64,000 nt of DNA from positions 37,002,501-37,066,500 of the forward strand of contig CP142452.1 of NCBI GenBank assembly GCA_038049695.1. The letters are read 5' to 3'. This stretch comes from Cinnamomum chago. Lineage: Eukaryota; Streptophyta; Magnoliopsida; Laurales; Lauraceae. The notes beneath the pieces were generated by a model, which worked only from the letters and a program-made list of their open reading frames with translations, searched no databases and was not told the origin of the DNA. Below are positions 22,389 to 32,557 of this stretch, piece by piece. The position numbers and the translations under genes were made by a program. Within the stretch, counting starts at the first letter, position 1, and every line of letters begins with the position of its first letter.

Positions 22389-24978
22389 TTAGTATACAAC
22401 ATTTGATGTACATGTGTCTTTCGATGTACATGTAACTTTTACAGTAGAAACTGTTTTCGCTCTAGATAGGGCAACATACGGTTGGCCATGTGAAAAAACA
22501 GGATGTGGAAGATATATACCAACATGTTCCAATGTTTGTCCTTGTACTTTGTTGATAGTCATGGTAAAGCTTAGACGAATTGGAAACTATTTTCTTTTAA
22601 ACATGAATGGATATCTGTTGTTTTCAGCTGGTTAAAGTGTAATTCTTGGTATAAAAACTCGTTTTCCTCGATAGTGACCAACAATTATTTCTGCGTCAAT
22701 TAGATTTTTTTGTAAATGTTCGACAGACTAATCTTGTCCCATTGCATAATCCTGATGGTGGATCTATGTTTTGCATCAACATTATTGGACAATTGATCTT
22801 TAATATTAATTCATGAGGAGGAAGTCCACTTGGTGTTAGGCTATTTAAAAATTCTTCTTGCGAAAGCTGCTCTGTATCATCTATTATCGAAACAAGTTGT
22901 AATACTTGACAGGAGAACCAGGAAAATGGTTTATAAGAAAATCATTGATTTCATCAACGAAATCATTTTTTGGAGTTAGTATCGCACGACTTGCTATAAA
23001 ATCTGAATTGCTGGCATTTTTTTCTAGCTTTGGAAATGTAGCCTCAATCAAATCAGCCCTTGATGTTATGTCATCTTTGTTAGGAATGACCATGCCATTT
23101 GAGATTTTTATTTTATCACTGTTTATGGAATTTTCTATCCCATTTCCAACCCGTAATAGGAATTTACTAAATGATGGGTTAAATTTTGACCTCATGTTTT
23201 CGGTTAGTTTGAATTTCTGTAATGTGGGCCACAATTTTGATGTAACCAGACTTGCTTCGATTGCTTCATATCTATTTGTTCTTGGGACAACATGAAGGAC
23301 TTGCCGAAAATCTCCTCCAAATACAACTACTTTTCCTCTAAACGGCAACTGTGAATCTGTTACATCTTGTAACATTTGATGGAATGCTTCAATTGTTTAT
23401 TTCATTGCCATTGATGCCTCATCCCATATAATGAGTCTATCCATTTGAATTAAGTGAGCAACACTTCCTTGTTTGTTTATATGATAACTCTTTATCTTTT
23501 CAATATTAAGCGGTATTTGGAAACGAGAGTGTGCTGTTCTACCAGCTGGTAATATTGATGCAGCGACTCCAGAAGTTTCAGTTGCAAGAGTGATAAGGCC
23601 TTTTGATCTCAATGTAGCTAATAGGGCAAGATACAAGTATGTTTTTCCAGTACCCCCAGGATCATCAATGAAAAAAGCTCCGGGACTTTGACTTAAAACT
23701 CTTTGCAATATAATATTGTATGCATGTTTCTGTTTTTCATTTAATGTATGTACCGCAAGTAAATCATGTTCAAACACTGAAACACTCAGTTCTTCTTCAA
23801 TTTTCTTTGAGTATGATATTTGCTCATTAATTTCAATATCTGCATTAGTAAAAGCATAGTCCATATTGCTTTTTCCCATTTACTGTAAAACAAAGTTTAT
23901 ATTTGCCAGTACTTTTGCCCACCTTATGTTTGATGAAAACTCAGGGAAGTGATAATCTTCGCACATAGCATCTTCGAATTTCTCCCACAACATTTTAGGA
24001 TTGCTTGGATTACAGTACACCAAAATGGTAGCAAACAATCGACCAAACTTTGTGGCATTTGATATTAAGATGCTTCTTGTAAGCATTCTTCAAAACTATT
24101 ATTAGATTCTAGCAACCCTCATAATAGTGCAGCTTCATGAAATGATGATGTTTGAATTCCATTAAAGAATTTCAAATCTTGAAATGACACTGGTGCTCTA
24201 ACATGATTCAACAATAGCCGCGGATAATATCTTTCACCTTCAATTGGATTTGCCGCAATGATTCTTCCAATTGCACAATCTTTTTTCCTCACTTCAGTAT
24301 CTTTGGTCATCGTGCCATACAAAATGTTTAGGGAATTCTTTATAAAGCCATTTTCGTGCTTCCATGTTAACTCTATTCATTTTGAAAAATTGAGTCAACA
24401 TTGTCCTATTTGCACGATCATTGGAAATCACATGAAGAAGAATTTTTTTTTTCTTGAATGATATAACTTGTTTATCTTCTAAATGCAACTACAAGCCTTT
24501 GACAGGTGGATGTATTTCATTCAATGAGAACTTATAGATTTGCCATGTGGCTTCTGGAGGTGAAATCCATCTTACTGTTTGAAATTGTTATATTTCATCA
24601 ACATCAGAACTATTTTCATGACCAGTAATATGGAATGCAACACGGTCATGACCCTTATAGATATACTTGTACAAGTATTTGACTGCGTTAATTGTAGAGT
24701 AAATTAATTTCTACATTCATGTGACAATCAAACTTTGCAAGTAAGGATTGTATAGTATCACCCATCGATTGTCTAAATATGCACCCCCGTACTTTGGCTT
24801 GTTCATTGGTGTCACGTTGTCCATATGTTGGATAGTAATTCTTTGCTTGAGTTGTTGAACAAGAAAAATCTTTAGGATAATGGCTTTTGCAATAACCATT
24901 GTTTCTCATGCAAATATATTTTGGATTTAAATCTCCACATGGTCCATGCATCAAGTGTTTCACAACTGTTGCATACAT
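22389..24978 (-). pseudogene. Helitron helicase (PIF1-type) region
   Basis: From the right: MYATVVKHLMHGPCG (Rep/helicase linker), EARKWLYKEFPKHFVWHDDQ, a Walker A GGTGKT near 23660, Walker B IIWDEAS near 23420, VFGGDFRQVL near 23310, then [20 protein letters not shown] and the terminal motif TINKVQGQTLE...YVALSRA, ending at a stop at 22389-22391. These are the ordered motifs of the SF1 PIF1-like helicase of Rep-Hel Helitron transposases. Several in-frame stops and frame changes (for example at 23397 and within 22880-22700) show it is dead. The N-terminal Rep part should continue directly on the right but is cut at about 24976 by copia sequence; the Rep domain resumes at about 25998. Confidence 0.9.
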
Positions 24979-25390
24979 ATTGAATTAGATTGTCAACTAG
25001 TTCGAGAAAAGACACAATCTGGGCTTATACAGACTGCTCACCTTCACACTTCAAAGCAGCCTGCGGATCTCTTCACTAAAGCATTGGGTCGTGATCGTTT
25101 TCGACTATTAATTGACAAGTTGGGCATGCTAAATATTCATGCTCCAACTTGAGGGGGCATATTGAATTATTCTTGACCTTCACATGGTCAATGACTGTGC
25201 GTTAAAGTATTTCCTTGTATAGAATCCTCCGTTGTATCAATCACCACAATCATGGGAATGCCCACAGTGTTAATCACTACAATAATGGGATTGCCCACTG
25301 TAACTTTTCTAATTTCACTCCTTGTATATTTATTTATAGCGATAGATCAATGAAAGAAAGTTAAGTCATTGTCATATTTCATTCTTAACA
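24976..25390 (+). mobile_element. 3'-end fragment of a Ty1-copia element with its 3' LTR (25160-25390)
   Basis: Encodes the tail of RNase H (LDCQLVREKTQSGLIQTAHL, then HTSKQPADLFTKALG) followed by the polypurine tract (GAGGGGGCA) and a 231-bp LTR with the same ends as the complete element at 29219-40964. The LTR is followed by AACTC then CAATTAAAG in a PPR fragment, the same junction as at 40964. The 5' part is missing: the left edge joins Helitron helicase at about 24976 with local sequence similarity (ATATTGAATT). Confidence 0.92.
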
Positions 25391-25575
25391 AACTCCAATT
25401 AAAGTAATATAATCCGGTTGTAGTTTAGCCTTATTCATTTCATCAAACATCCTCAGCACTTCTTTACTCTGCCCATGAGCAGCAAACCCATCGATTAAAG
25501 CTGTCCACGTCAACACATTTCTCTCATGCATTGCGTCGAAAACCCTCAAAGCACCCTCAAAGCTAGAATTTCAGC
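25391..25575 (-). pseudogene. PPR gene fragment, copy 1
   Basis: Minus strand reads FDAMHERNVLTWTALIDGFA then MFDEMNKA, the alternating PPR helices of a plant PLS-type pentatricopeptide repeat protein (organellar RNA binding). Only the upstream half of the fragment is here; the downstream half is replaced by the copia 3' end. Copies 2 and 3 lie at 28951-29213 plus 40965-41150, and at 49634-49925. Confidence 0.85.
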
Positions 25576-25997
25576 AAACAGTTGGGGTACGGTGTTAAAA
25601 AAAAAAAACACAACGATCTCATTTACATACAAGGCCATGCTAATCCAACAGTGGAAAAGGAAATAATACACTACAGATTCCATCGTAGAGTACAAAAATT
25701 AGAAAGCAAAGATGGAAGCACTTGCACGGTAGAGAATCCACCATAGTAAACAACACCAAAAGGGAAAAAAAAACAACAATATTTAGAGAGGATTTTGACC
25801 CGCAAGAGTCGAAATCCAGACAAAACAAACATCTATTTAGAGTTGTAATGTCATCTTGCATCTTATTGGGCCCCATCACAAAGGTGGGTGCAGTGAAACA
25901 AACATGTCAAGTTACTCTTTTGAATGAAGCATGTCAAGTTACTCTCTTTTACATAAGGATAAGGAAGAAGATAAGATATAAGGAGATAAGGATAAGG
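25576..25997. repeat. Segment X, copy 1
   Basis: A segment found three times (here, about 41151-41632 and 49926-50440), always beside the PPR fragment. It is marked by AGAATCCACCATAG, CATCTTATTGGGCCCCATCA and a GA-rich AAGGATAAGG tail. It may be the 5' flank or an intron of the captured PPR gene. Short minus frames of about 60-80 residues are conserved among copies only because the DNA is conserved. This copy lacks the segment around CTCGTTTTTGAACGTGAGG present in the others. Confidence 0.7.
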
Positions 25998-27590
25998 AGA
26001 AAGAAATGAGCATGTGCAAGTCCTTTCTTTTGAGATTGAATGACATACACATAAGTAGCAATTGGTCCAAATATATATATATATATTGAACAAATCATCT
26101 TTTAGGTCTTCCAGTTTTGCTCTAAATACTCGTGCAATCAAATCAGGCCTATTCTGCGATTCTTCAGATGATTCAAGTTCGTTCTTAATTTCAAACCAAG
26201 AAGGATTACATGTCATTGTTAAAAAAATATATCAGGCTTTCCAAAACATTCAACCAATGCCATTGCATCTATATAACGTCACCTCATATCTCTTGGACCA
26301 TGTATAAATGATGCTGGTAAGATAATTCTATTTCTAACTTTGGAGCCATGAGTTTCTTCAACTGTAATACTATCAACAAGCCCCTGATATAAATCATCAC
26401 GTATTTCATCTTGTCGATAATGAAGGTAGTCCAACCGAGAGCTCTCTAGCTTGATGTACATGTCAACAACATATTGTTGTAACAAATGACCTGAGTGTAG
26501 CAGTAGTGAAGGACAATTTCCCGTATTTGCAATTTGTAGCAACAATACTCGCAACAAGACACATCCTTTCTCTTGTTAACTTTCCTCTGGTTCACCGGAA
26601 AACATTAAAAACTTTATTATAATATGTTCAATATTAGCAGTATAATTTAAATAAGTAATGTATCATCAGTACCTTGCCTTTCTTTTTGAAGGAGATCTTC
26701 TGGTGATGATATTTGGGAAGGATTAAGAGATGTTTGTCCTTGACAATAAGCTCTCGAAATTGTTTTAGTTAATCTCTGTAATCCCTTATGCCATCCAGTA
26801 TCACCATATTGAAATCATAATGGATATTGCAATGGATCATAACATCTAAAATAATATTGCACTCTGTGATTATGGCCCGAATGACTATGGATAATTATAT
26901 CGCGTTCACCATGCATGCCAGAGTCATTATTCTCTATCCATATTGCTGCTACTTGTGATTTTGACGGAGTATTATACACTCTTTGGTTTAACCCGACATC
27001 GCACTTGATTACAATGTGGAGGCTTTCCAAAGTAGGTACATGCCGAAGGCTCTGGAAAAATGAGCAGTATGGATTAATTGATAAGATATTGAGCAACTTT
27101 CGAATGATGCTTGGATTAATTTTTGATGATGCCTGTATGCGGTTCTCCAGTTCATGTTCCGTGTTATAAAAATAGAGTTGCAAGAAAGAAGGATGTCCAT
27201 TTGTGGGTACCAAGTCATTGATATAGTGGTATACCTGACCTTGTACCTTGAATGTATATATACATTCTTGTCTTCTGCAATGATCTCTATCATATTTGAC
27301 ACCAACCGCAGTAAATGCAAGAGTGTTATTATATGTACGAACATATTTTTTAAATTCCAAAGCATCACTTGAGTTTGATTTAAATAGCGAATGGAGTTCT
27401 TCGGGGGAATGATTTGAAACTTGTGATATTTGACTGGAGGAGCAGCAGAAGCCTACAGGTTCACAATGAAGTCTCTTTGCATTTCAATATTCACATGGTG
27501 AAGAAGATGGTAAAATGGATGGTTCTTGAGATATATTTTAAAGAACTTCATCTATGCATGTGGAGCTAGAAGGGATTTCATCTATAATAA
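25998..27590 (-). pseudogene. Helitron Rep (HUH) domain, copy 1
   Basis: Minus strand: AKRLHCEPVGFCCSSSQ near 27470, EFKKYVRTYNNTLAFTAVGV, YTFKVQGQVYHYINDLVP, VGLNQRVYNTPSKSQVAAIW, SGHNHRVQYYFRCYDPLQYP, a TGA stop at about 26818, an intron near 26590-26690, then DYLHYRQDEIRDDLYQGLV, MTCNPSWFEIKNELE and DLIARVFRAKLEDLKDDLF. This is the Helitron-like N domain of plant Rep-Hel transposases. A TA-microsatellite expansion (about 26068-26085) interrupts the frame; beyond it lies YVYVIQSQKKGLAHAHFF with the HUH metal-binding pair HAH at 26006-26014. The domain breaks off at about 25998 before the catalytic tyrosines. The stop, TA insertion and truncation make it inactive. Confidence 0.9.
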
Positions 27591-28950
27591 ATATAAAAGC
27601 AAGAAAGAAGTATAGTTTAGTTACTTTGAAGATTTTTTTTTAAAAAAAAGAGAAAATTAGATAATTATATATGCGCCTGAACTTTGGTACTTATTCGAAG
27701 AGAAAATGAAGTATATATAATGTTTTATTACCTCTAAGAGCTTCATTTTATTTTTTATATTTTTATGAAGTAGAGTGACGATGCGCTTTTGATGTTGATC
27801 ATATTAAAACAATTTTAAAAAAAACTTACCATATGCCCGTACTTTAAGTGTTAAGTGATTACAGGTTGTAATTCTTACCAACTTCATAAGTGCTGAAGTA
27901 CTCAATTTGTTGTTTTCCTTCTGCTTGATGTTGTTGATGAAAGATAGTCAACTTGATTCACTAGTATAGAGAAAATCAAAGAATTGTTAGTCAATGATAA
28001 GAGTTTCAATAATTGATGCATAACTTTAGGAAAAGAATAAAATATATTTTTTATTTTGTTTATTACTATACCTGGTTTAGAAATAGAGTTTCCTTGATGA
28101 AGACAATTGTGAATCACGTGCAATTCTTAATTTTTTTTTCTTTTGTATGCTTCTCTCCTTTTTTCTGTAGTTCTGCCTTGTCATCGCTAAAATTTTTATA
28201 ATAGTTTTTTAAATATTCTCTTCTATCTCTCTTTTGGCCCATATTTTACATTTGAAGGAAAAAGGGGGGAAAATCTATAATGACGAAATTGTGCAGTTTT
28301 ACATTTTCTAACAAGGTGTAGACTGTAAGAGTCTGGATCTAGTAGGAATTGCAAGCGCATCTACAACTGCTAATGATATATTAGGTTTAGAATTTCCACT
28401 ATACAGCACAAGAGATTTGGAAAAAAAAAGAAAAAACAAACGGGTAGGAAGCATTGGAGAACTCTTGTCAGCTCTCGAAATCTCGACAATTGGATAGATT
28501 GAAGCATTTGAGATTTCTATCACAGCAAATGAAATTTGAGAATCAGCATGACAATGAATATTGGCAATTTCTCACATTTTGATTGAGGAATGCAAAATGA
28601 GATCGTGGAATCTCTTGCAAAGGAGATTGCATCCGGACTACAGTATGTTCAGGCATCCATGCCAGAAAGAACAAAGAAAAGAAGTTGGCAAGATGAACAT
28701 TCAAAACATCTCTACAACATATTTTAACATAAATACTTATATGTGAAGTCATACAAACATACTTATAAATTCATAGATTCCAATGAATGGCCAACAGAGC
28801 TTCATCTTTATTAGTAACTTGCTGGGCTGGAATCTCTAGCATCCATGTGTTTTAATTTGAATGTGGGAAAAAATTTGAACAAAAGTATTGGTGCATATTG
28901 ATCAGATTTTGTTGAACCGACGTCCTGAGATGTTTCTTAAGCCATTTAGC
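27591..28950. repeat. Helitron 5' leader and segment Y, copy 1
   Basis: Repeated at 43221-43797 plus 48826-49633. The first part is the AT-rich 5' region of Rep. The second part (from about 28150) has on the plus strand near 28337-28425 a coding-like stretch starting LDLVGIASASTTANDILGLE that I do not recognise, followed by sequence with stops. It ends where the PPR fragment begins. No RNA gene or complete ORF is supported. Confidence 0.6.
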
Positions 28951-29213
28951 CTATCTAATCTTCGGATTGAACTTAAGAGCCAGTCTTATTATCTATGGAA
29001 GCACTTGGTTCAATGCCATAATCTCTTCTAATGCTATCAAAAACCCGCATCCCTTCATCTAAAAGACCCCCATGACTACAAGCAGTTAAAACTCCAATTG
29101 AAGTAATATAATCCGGTTGTAGTTTAGCTTCCTATGACTACAAGCAGTTAAAACTCCAATTGAAGTAATATAATCCGGTTGTAGTTTAGCTTCCTATGAC
29201 TACAAGCAGTTAA
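28951..29213 (-). pseudogene. PPR gene fragment, copy 2 (downstream half)
   Basis: Encodes on the minus strand the part after LQPDYITLIGVLTA in the third copy (FSHGGLLDEGM-like, then PSASIDNKTGS). Its upstream half is at 40965-41150, separated by the complete copia element. It contains an extra tandem duplication (29074-29218). Confidence 0.8.
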
Positions 29214-29218
29214 AACTC
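29074..29218. repeat. 62-bp tandem repeat, 2.3 copies
   Basis: Units starting at 29074, 29136 and 29198 begin GACTACAAGCAGTTAAAACT. The other PPR copies have this sequence once, so it is a private expansion immediately beside the copia insertion site. Confidence 0.95.
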
Positions 29219-29613
29219 TATTGAATTATTCTTGACCTTGACATGGTCAGTGACTGTGCATTAAGGTATTTCCTTGTATAGAGTCCTCCGTTGTATCAAT
29301 CACCACAATCATGGGATTGCCCACTGTGTCAATCACTACAATCATGGGATTGCCCACTGTAACTTTTCTATTTTTACTCATTGTATCTTTATTTATAGCG
29401 ACACATCAATGAAAGAAAGTCAAGTCATTGTCATATTTCATTCTTAATATGGCATCAGATTAAGCTCGGGTTTCTCTTCCTGTTTTCAAATCTTTTTTGT
29501 CCACCTTTTTTTTATCTCTGTAAAAAAAAAAAAAAGGCTTCTACAGCTTCTACAGATTCCTCCATTTCTGATTCATCATCATCCCCATTTTTTCTCCATC
29601 CTTCTGATAGCCA

Positions 29614-31735
29614 TGGACATATCTTAGTCTCCCCACCTCTCATAGGTGACAACTATGCCACTTGGTTTCGTGCCATGCGAATGACTCTCATGGCTAAACA
29701 CAAGTATGGCTTTTTTGATGGCACTCTTCCAAAACCTCAACTCACTGATCCAAAATTTTCACTGTGGGAACGTTGTAACCAAATGGTCTACTCATGGCTT
29801 CTCAACTCTATCCACATGGACATTGCCAATAGTGTCATGTATGTTGGTTCTACTCAAGAAGTACGGACTTATCTTCGTGATTGATTTTCTCAGAAAAATG
29901 CTTCGAGGATTTATCAAATCACTCACACCATCGCCACTCCCCAACAAGATTCTTCTTCCGTGGCTGTTTATTTTACCAAACTCAAGGCTTTTTGGGATGA
30001 ACTTTCATCCTACACTTTTGTCCCACCTTGCGCCTGTGGATCTTCAAAAGCTTTATCTGCACTTCACCACCAAGAGATGGTTATGCAGTTTTTGATGGTT
30101 TGCATGAATCTTATGCTTCCATTAGAAGTCAAATACTTCTAATGGACCCTCTCCCATCTGTTAACAGGGCCTATGCCCTTCTACTTTAAGAAGAAAGGCA
30201 ACGTAAGTTGCATGCTTTTCCTTTTAATAATAATGTTACTGCTCTTCTTGCATGTACTCCATTTCAAGGTTGTCGTTCCACTTCGGATTCTCGCGGCAGA
30301 TCACGTTCAAAACTGAAGTGTGATCATTGTGGCAAAGACAACCATACCATTGATCGATGCTACCGGCTTCATGGCTTCCCACCAAAGAACAAACAATCTC
30401 GTGTAGTGGCTGCCAACGTACAACAGTCTCCTATTGTTGCTCCTCCTTCCGTGGAGTCATCTGATGTTACATCATCTTCTGCCATTATTTCTCCAACCCC
30501 ACCTCTTTCCCAAGAGCAATACCAACATCTCTTGAATTTACTCACAGCAGGTGCTACCTCTTCTATGGCCAGTCTAGCAAGTAACATTGCATGTTTTTCA
30601 GTTTCTCTACACCTATTTGGGTCATTGATACAGGTGCAACTCATCATATGGCCTGTAGCAAAACTTTTTTTTCTTCCATATGTAAGCCCACTTCTTTGCA
30701 ACCTGTTATGTTGCCCAATGGAAATAGCATTTCTATTTCTCATATTGGTTCTGTTATTTTATCTGACAATATGCACTTAGACCATGTTCTTTATGTTCCT
30801 GATTTTAAACATAACCTCTTATCTGTTAGTCAATTTACTAGATCTCTTCATTGCTCAGTCACATTCTACCCTGATTTCTGCATCTTTCAGGACCAATCAA
30901 CGAGGAAGATGATTGGATTGGGTAGACAGCGCGGCGGACTTTATTTTTTGGAAGGACCATCAGCCAACTTTGTTTATTCTCCCCCCACTACTTCATTTGA
31001 TACATGGCATTGGCGGTTTGGACATCCTTCCCTCTCGCGTTTGCAATTACTGTCAAAGTCTTTTCCCTTTATTTTTGCTATGAATAAATGTATTTGCAAG
31101 ATCTGTCCCTTAGCAAAACAAACTCGTTTACCTTTTCCAAATAGCACTATTTCTTCTACTTGCATTTTTAATTTAATCCATTGTGACATGGGGTGCTTAT
31201 CAAACTACCTCTCTTTGTGGTGCTCGTTGTTTTCTCAAACTAGTTGATGATTACTCACGATGCACTTGGGTGTTTTTGATGCTATGGCTCAAAATCAAAT
31301 CATTGTCAAATTCAAAACATCAGAACTGACAATGGTGCAGAATTTTATTCCATTGATATGCAAAATTTCTTTAGATACAATGGCATAATTCACCAACATA
31401 GTTGCATCTCTACCCCTCAACAAAATGGTGTGGTTGAACGCAAGCACCGACTTCTTCTTGAAGTTGCTCATGCTTTGCGTTTTCAAGCTCACCTTCCATT
31501 ACTATTTTGGGGTGATTGTGTTCTCACTGCTACCTACTTAGTTAATAAACTCCCAACCCCACTCTTGTCTGGGAAGAGTCCTTGTGAGGTTTTATTTAAT
31601 TCTCCACCTACTTACAAACATTTGCGCGTATTTGGTTGCCTATGTTATGCCCATAATCCTCACATAAGTCATAAATTTGATAAACGGGCTCGTCCTGGCA
31701 TCTTTATTGGATATCCATTTGCACAAAAAGGTTAT
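29614..31735 (+). pseudogene. Copia gag, protease and integrase, interrupted
   Basis: Gag begins with PPLIGDNYATWFRAMRMTLM at about 29630 and ends in a CCHC knuckle CDHCGKDNHTIDRC near 30325. Protease has an intact WVIDTGATHHM near 30615. Integrase shows WHWRFGHPSLSRL, the HHCC finger, a catalytic Asp in LIHCDMGCL, the second in RTDNGAEF and the Glu in NGVVERKHR, then LPLLFWGDCVLTATYLVNKL. Frames change near 29880, 30600 and in 31190-31330, where sequence between the first two catalytic residues looks partly lost. The reading ends at GIFIGYPFAQKGY, where the MULE inserted at 31736; the coding sequence resumes at 38711. Confidence 0.9.
31727..31735. other. Left 9-bp target duplication of the MULE
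   Basis: AAAGGTTAT, identical to 38711-38719. A 9-bp duplication is the Mutator superfamily hallmark. Confidence 0.97.
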
Positions 31736-31757
31736 GAGAAATTTTATATGCACCCAC

Positions 31758-32246
31758 CTATTCTCCTGAATACACCCACTTGCTAACCTCACCACACCCA
31801 TTCTAATTTTGGCTTGATTTTGCTAAGCTCACCCACCATAATCACCAAACTGCCCATCCAAGCTCACCATTCGTTCAATTTCCTGAACACATTCCCTCGT
31901 TGAGATTTTTCAAATTTCTGGCCATTTTGGAATCGTCGTCCTTCTCCACTTCAGAGCTCTCACACCCTCGTGGACAGTTGGTGAGCTGCGCTCCTTCTTC
32001 TTCGTCTTCTTCATCAGGGACACTCAAACAGGTGAGAGCCCTTCTTCTTCTTCTTCTTCTTCTTCTTCTTCTTCTTCTTCTTCATAGGTTTATCATTTTC
32101 ACAAATTTGTTTAGGTTGTAATTTCTGCATTAGAGAGTATAGTTGTGAGACCTTTGCAACAAATAGGGAAGTCCGTAATGAAAACATGAATAGTTTCGAA
32201 CTCCAATGTTTTCCATTTTTGAAAACATGAATAGTTGTTCGCGATC
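31758..32246 (+). promoter_or_regulatory. MULE left end: probable promoter and 5' leader of the PMD gene
   Basis: Noncoding sequence with a CT-rich leader, including a (CTT)n tract at about 32042-32084. It lies between the TIR and array 1. No TATA box stands out. Lysine- and leucine-rich frames here are products of the microsatellite. Confidence 0.5.
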
Positions 32247-32510
32247 TGCTCGGCAGTCCAGAGACGTGCAGGGATTTGCTGCACGGCAAGTGTAAACCGT
32301 GCAGAATATATATGCACGGCCTATATAAGCCGTGCACATATAATTTGCACGGCATGTAATGGCCGACCAAATATAGTTTGCACGGTTTCATATTACCGTG
32401 CAAACAGAGGTTGCAAGGTTACATTGAGCTGTGCAAACAGGACTTGCACGATTCCATTTCGCCGTGCAGAATAATGTTGCACTGTCTATTTAAACCGAGC
32501 AGTACAAAAA
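32247..32510. repeat. 33-bp palindromic array 1 (8 units), PMD 5' leader
   Basis: Units start at 32247, 32280, 32313, 32346, 32379, 32412, 32445 and 32478, each exactly 33 bp. The consensus is TGCACGG, 10 variable bases, CCGTGCA, then a 9-bp AT-rich spacer. Several units keep compensating half-sites, others have one degraded half. It lies 48 bp before the PMD start codon. The plus frame open through it is an effect of the 33-bp period. Confidence 0.96.
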
Positions 32511-32557
32511 AATATGATATCCTCTTATTGGTTTTCATTTTTAACAGATTGGAAGAA

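Noticed and set aside
22906-23295. Plus-strand ORF of 129 residues
   Set aside because: It is antisense to Helitron helicase motifs (GGDFRQV, TENMRS).
25640-25879. Conserved small minus ORF repeated three times in segment X
   Set aside because: The N-terminal parts differ by frame and the shared part reflects conserved DNA in duplicated segments; there is no start conservation or family match.
30369-30743. Minus-strand ORF of 124 residues
   Set aside because: It is antisense to copia gag/protease, which has the CCHC knuckle and DTGA motif on the plus strand.
32014-32403. Minus-strand ORF rich in lysine
   Set aside because: It is produced by the CTT microsatellite and by array 1.
32247-32510. 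CRISPR-like array
   Set aside because: The units are contiguous palindromes with no unique spacers of constant length, the genome is a plant, and no cas genes exist. The arrays belong to a MULE.
32378-32557. N-terminal extension of the PMD protein starting at 32378
   Set aside because: The extra residues are translated array repeats. The homologous PMD gene has no such segment, and the ATG at 32558 begins a plausible MPRRPACRIG start.
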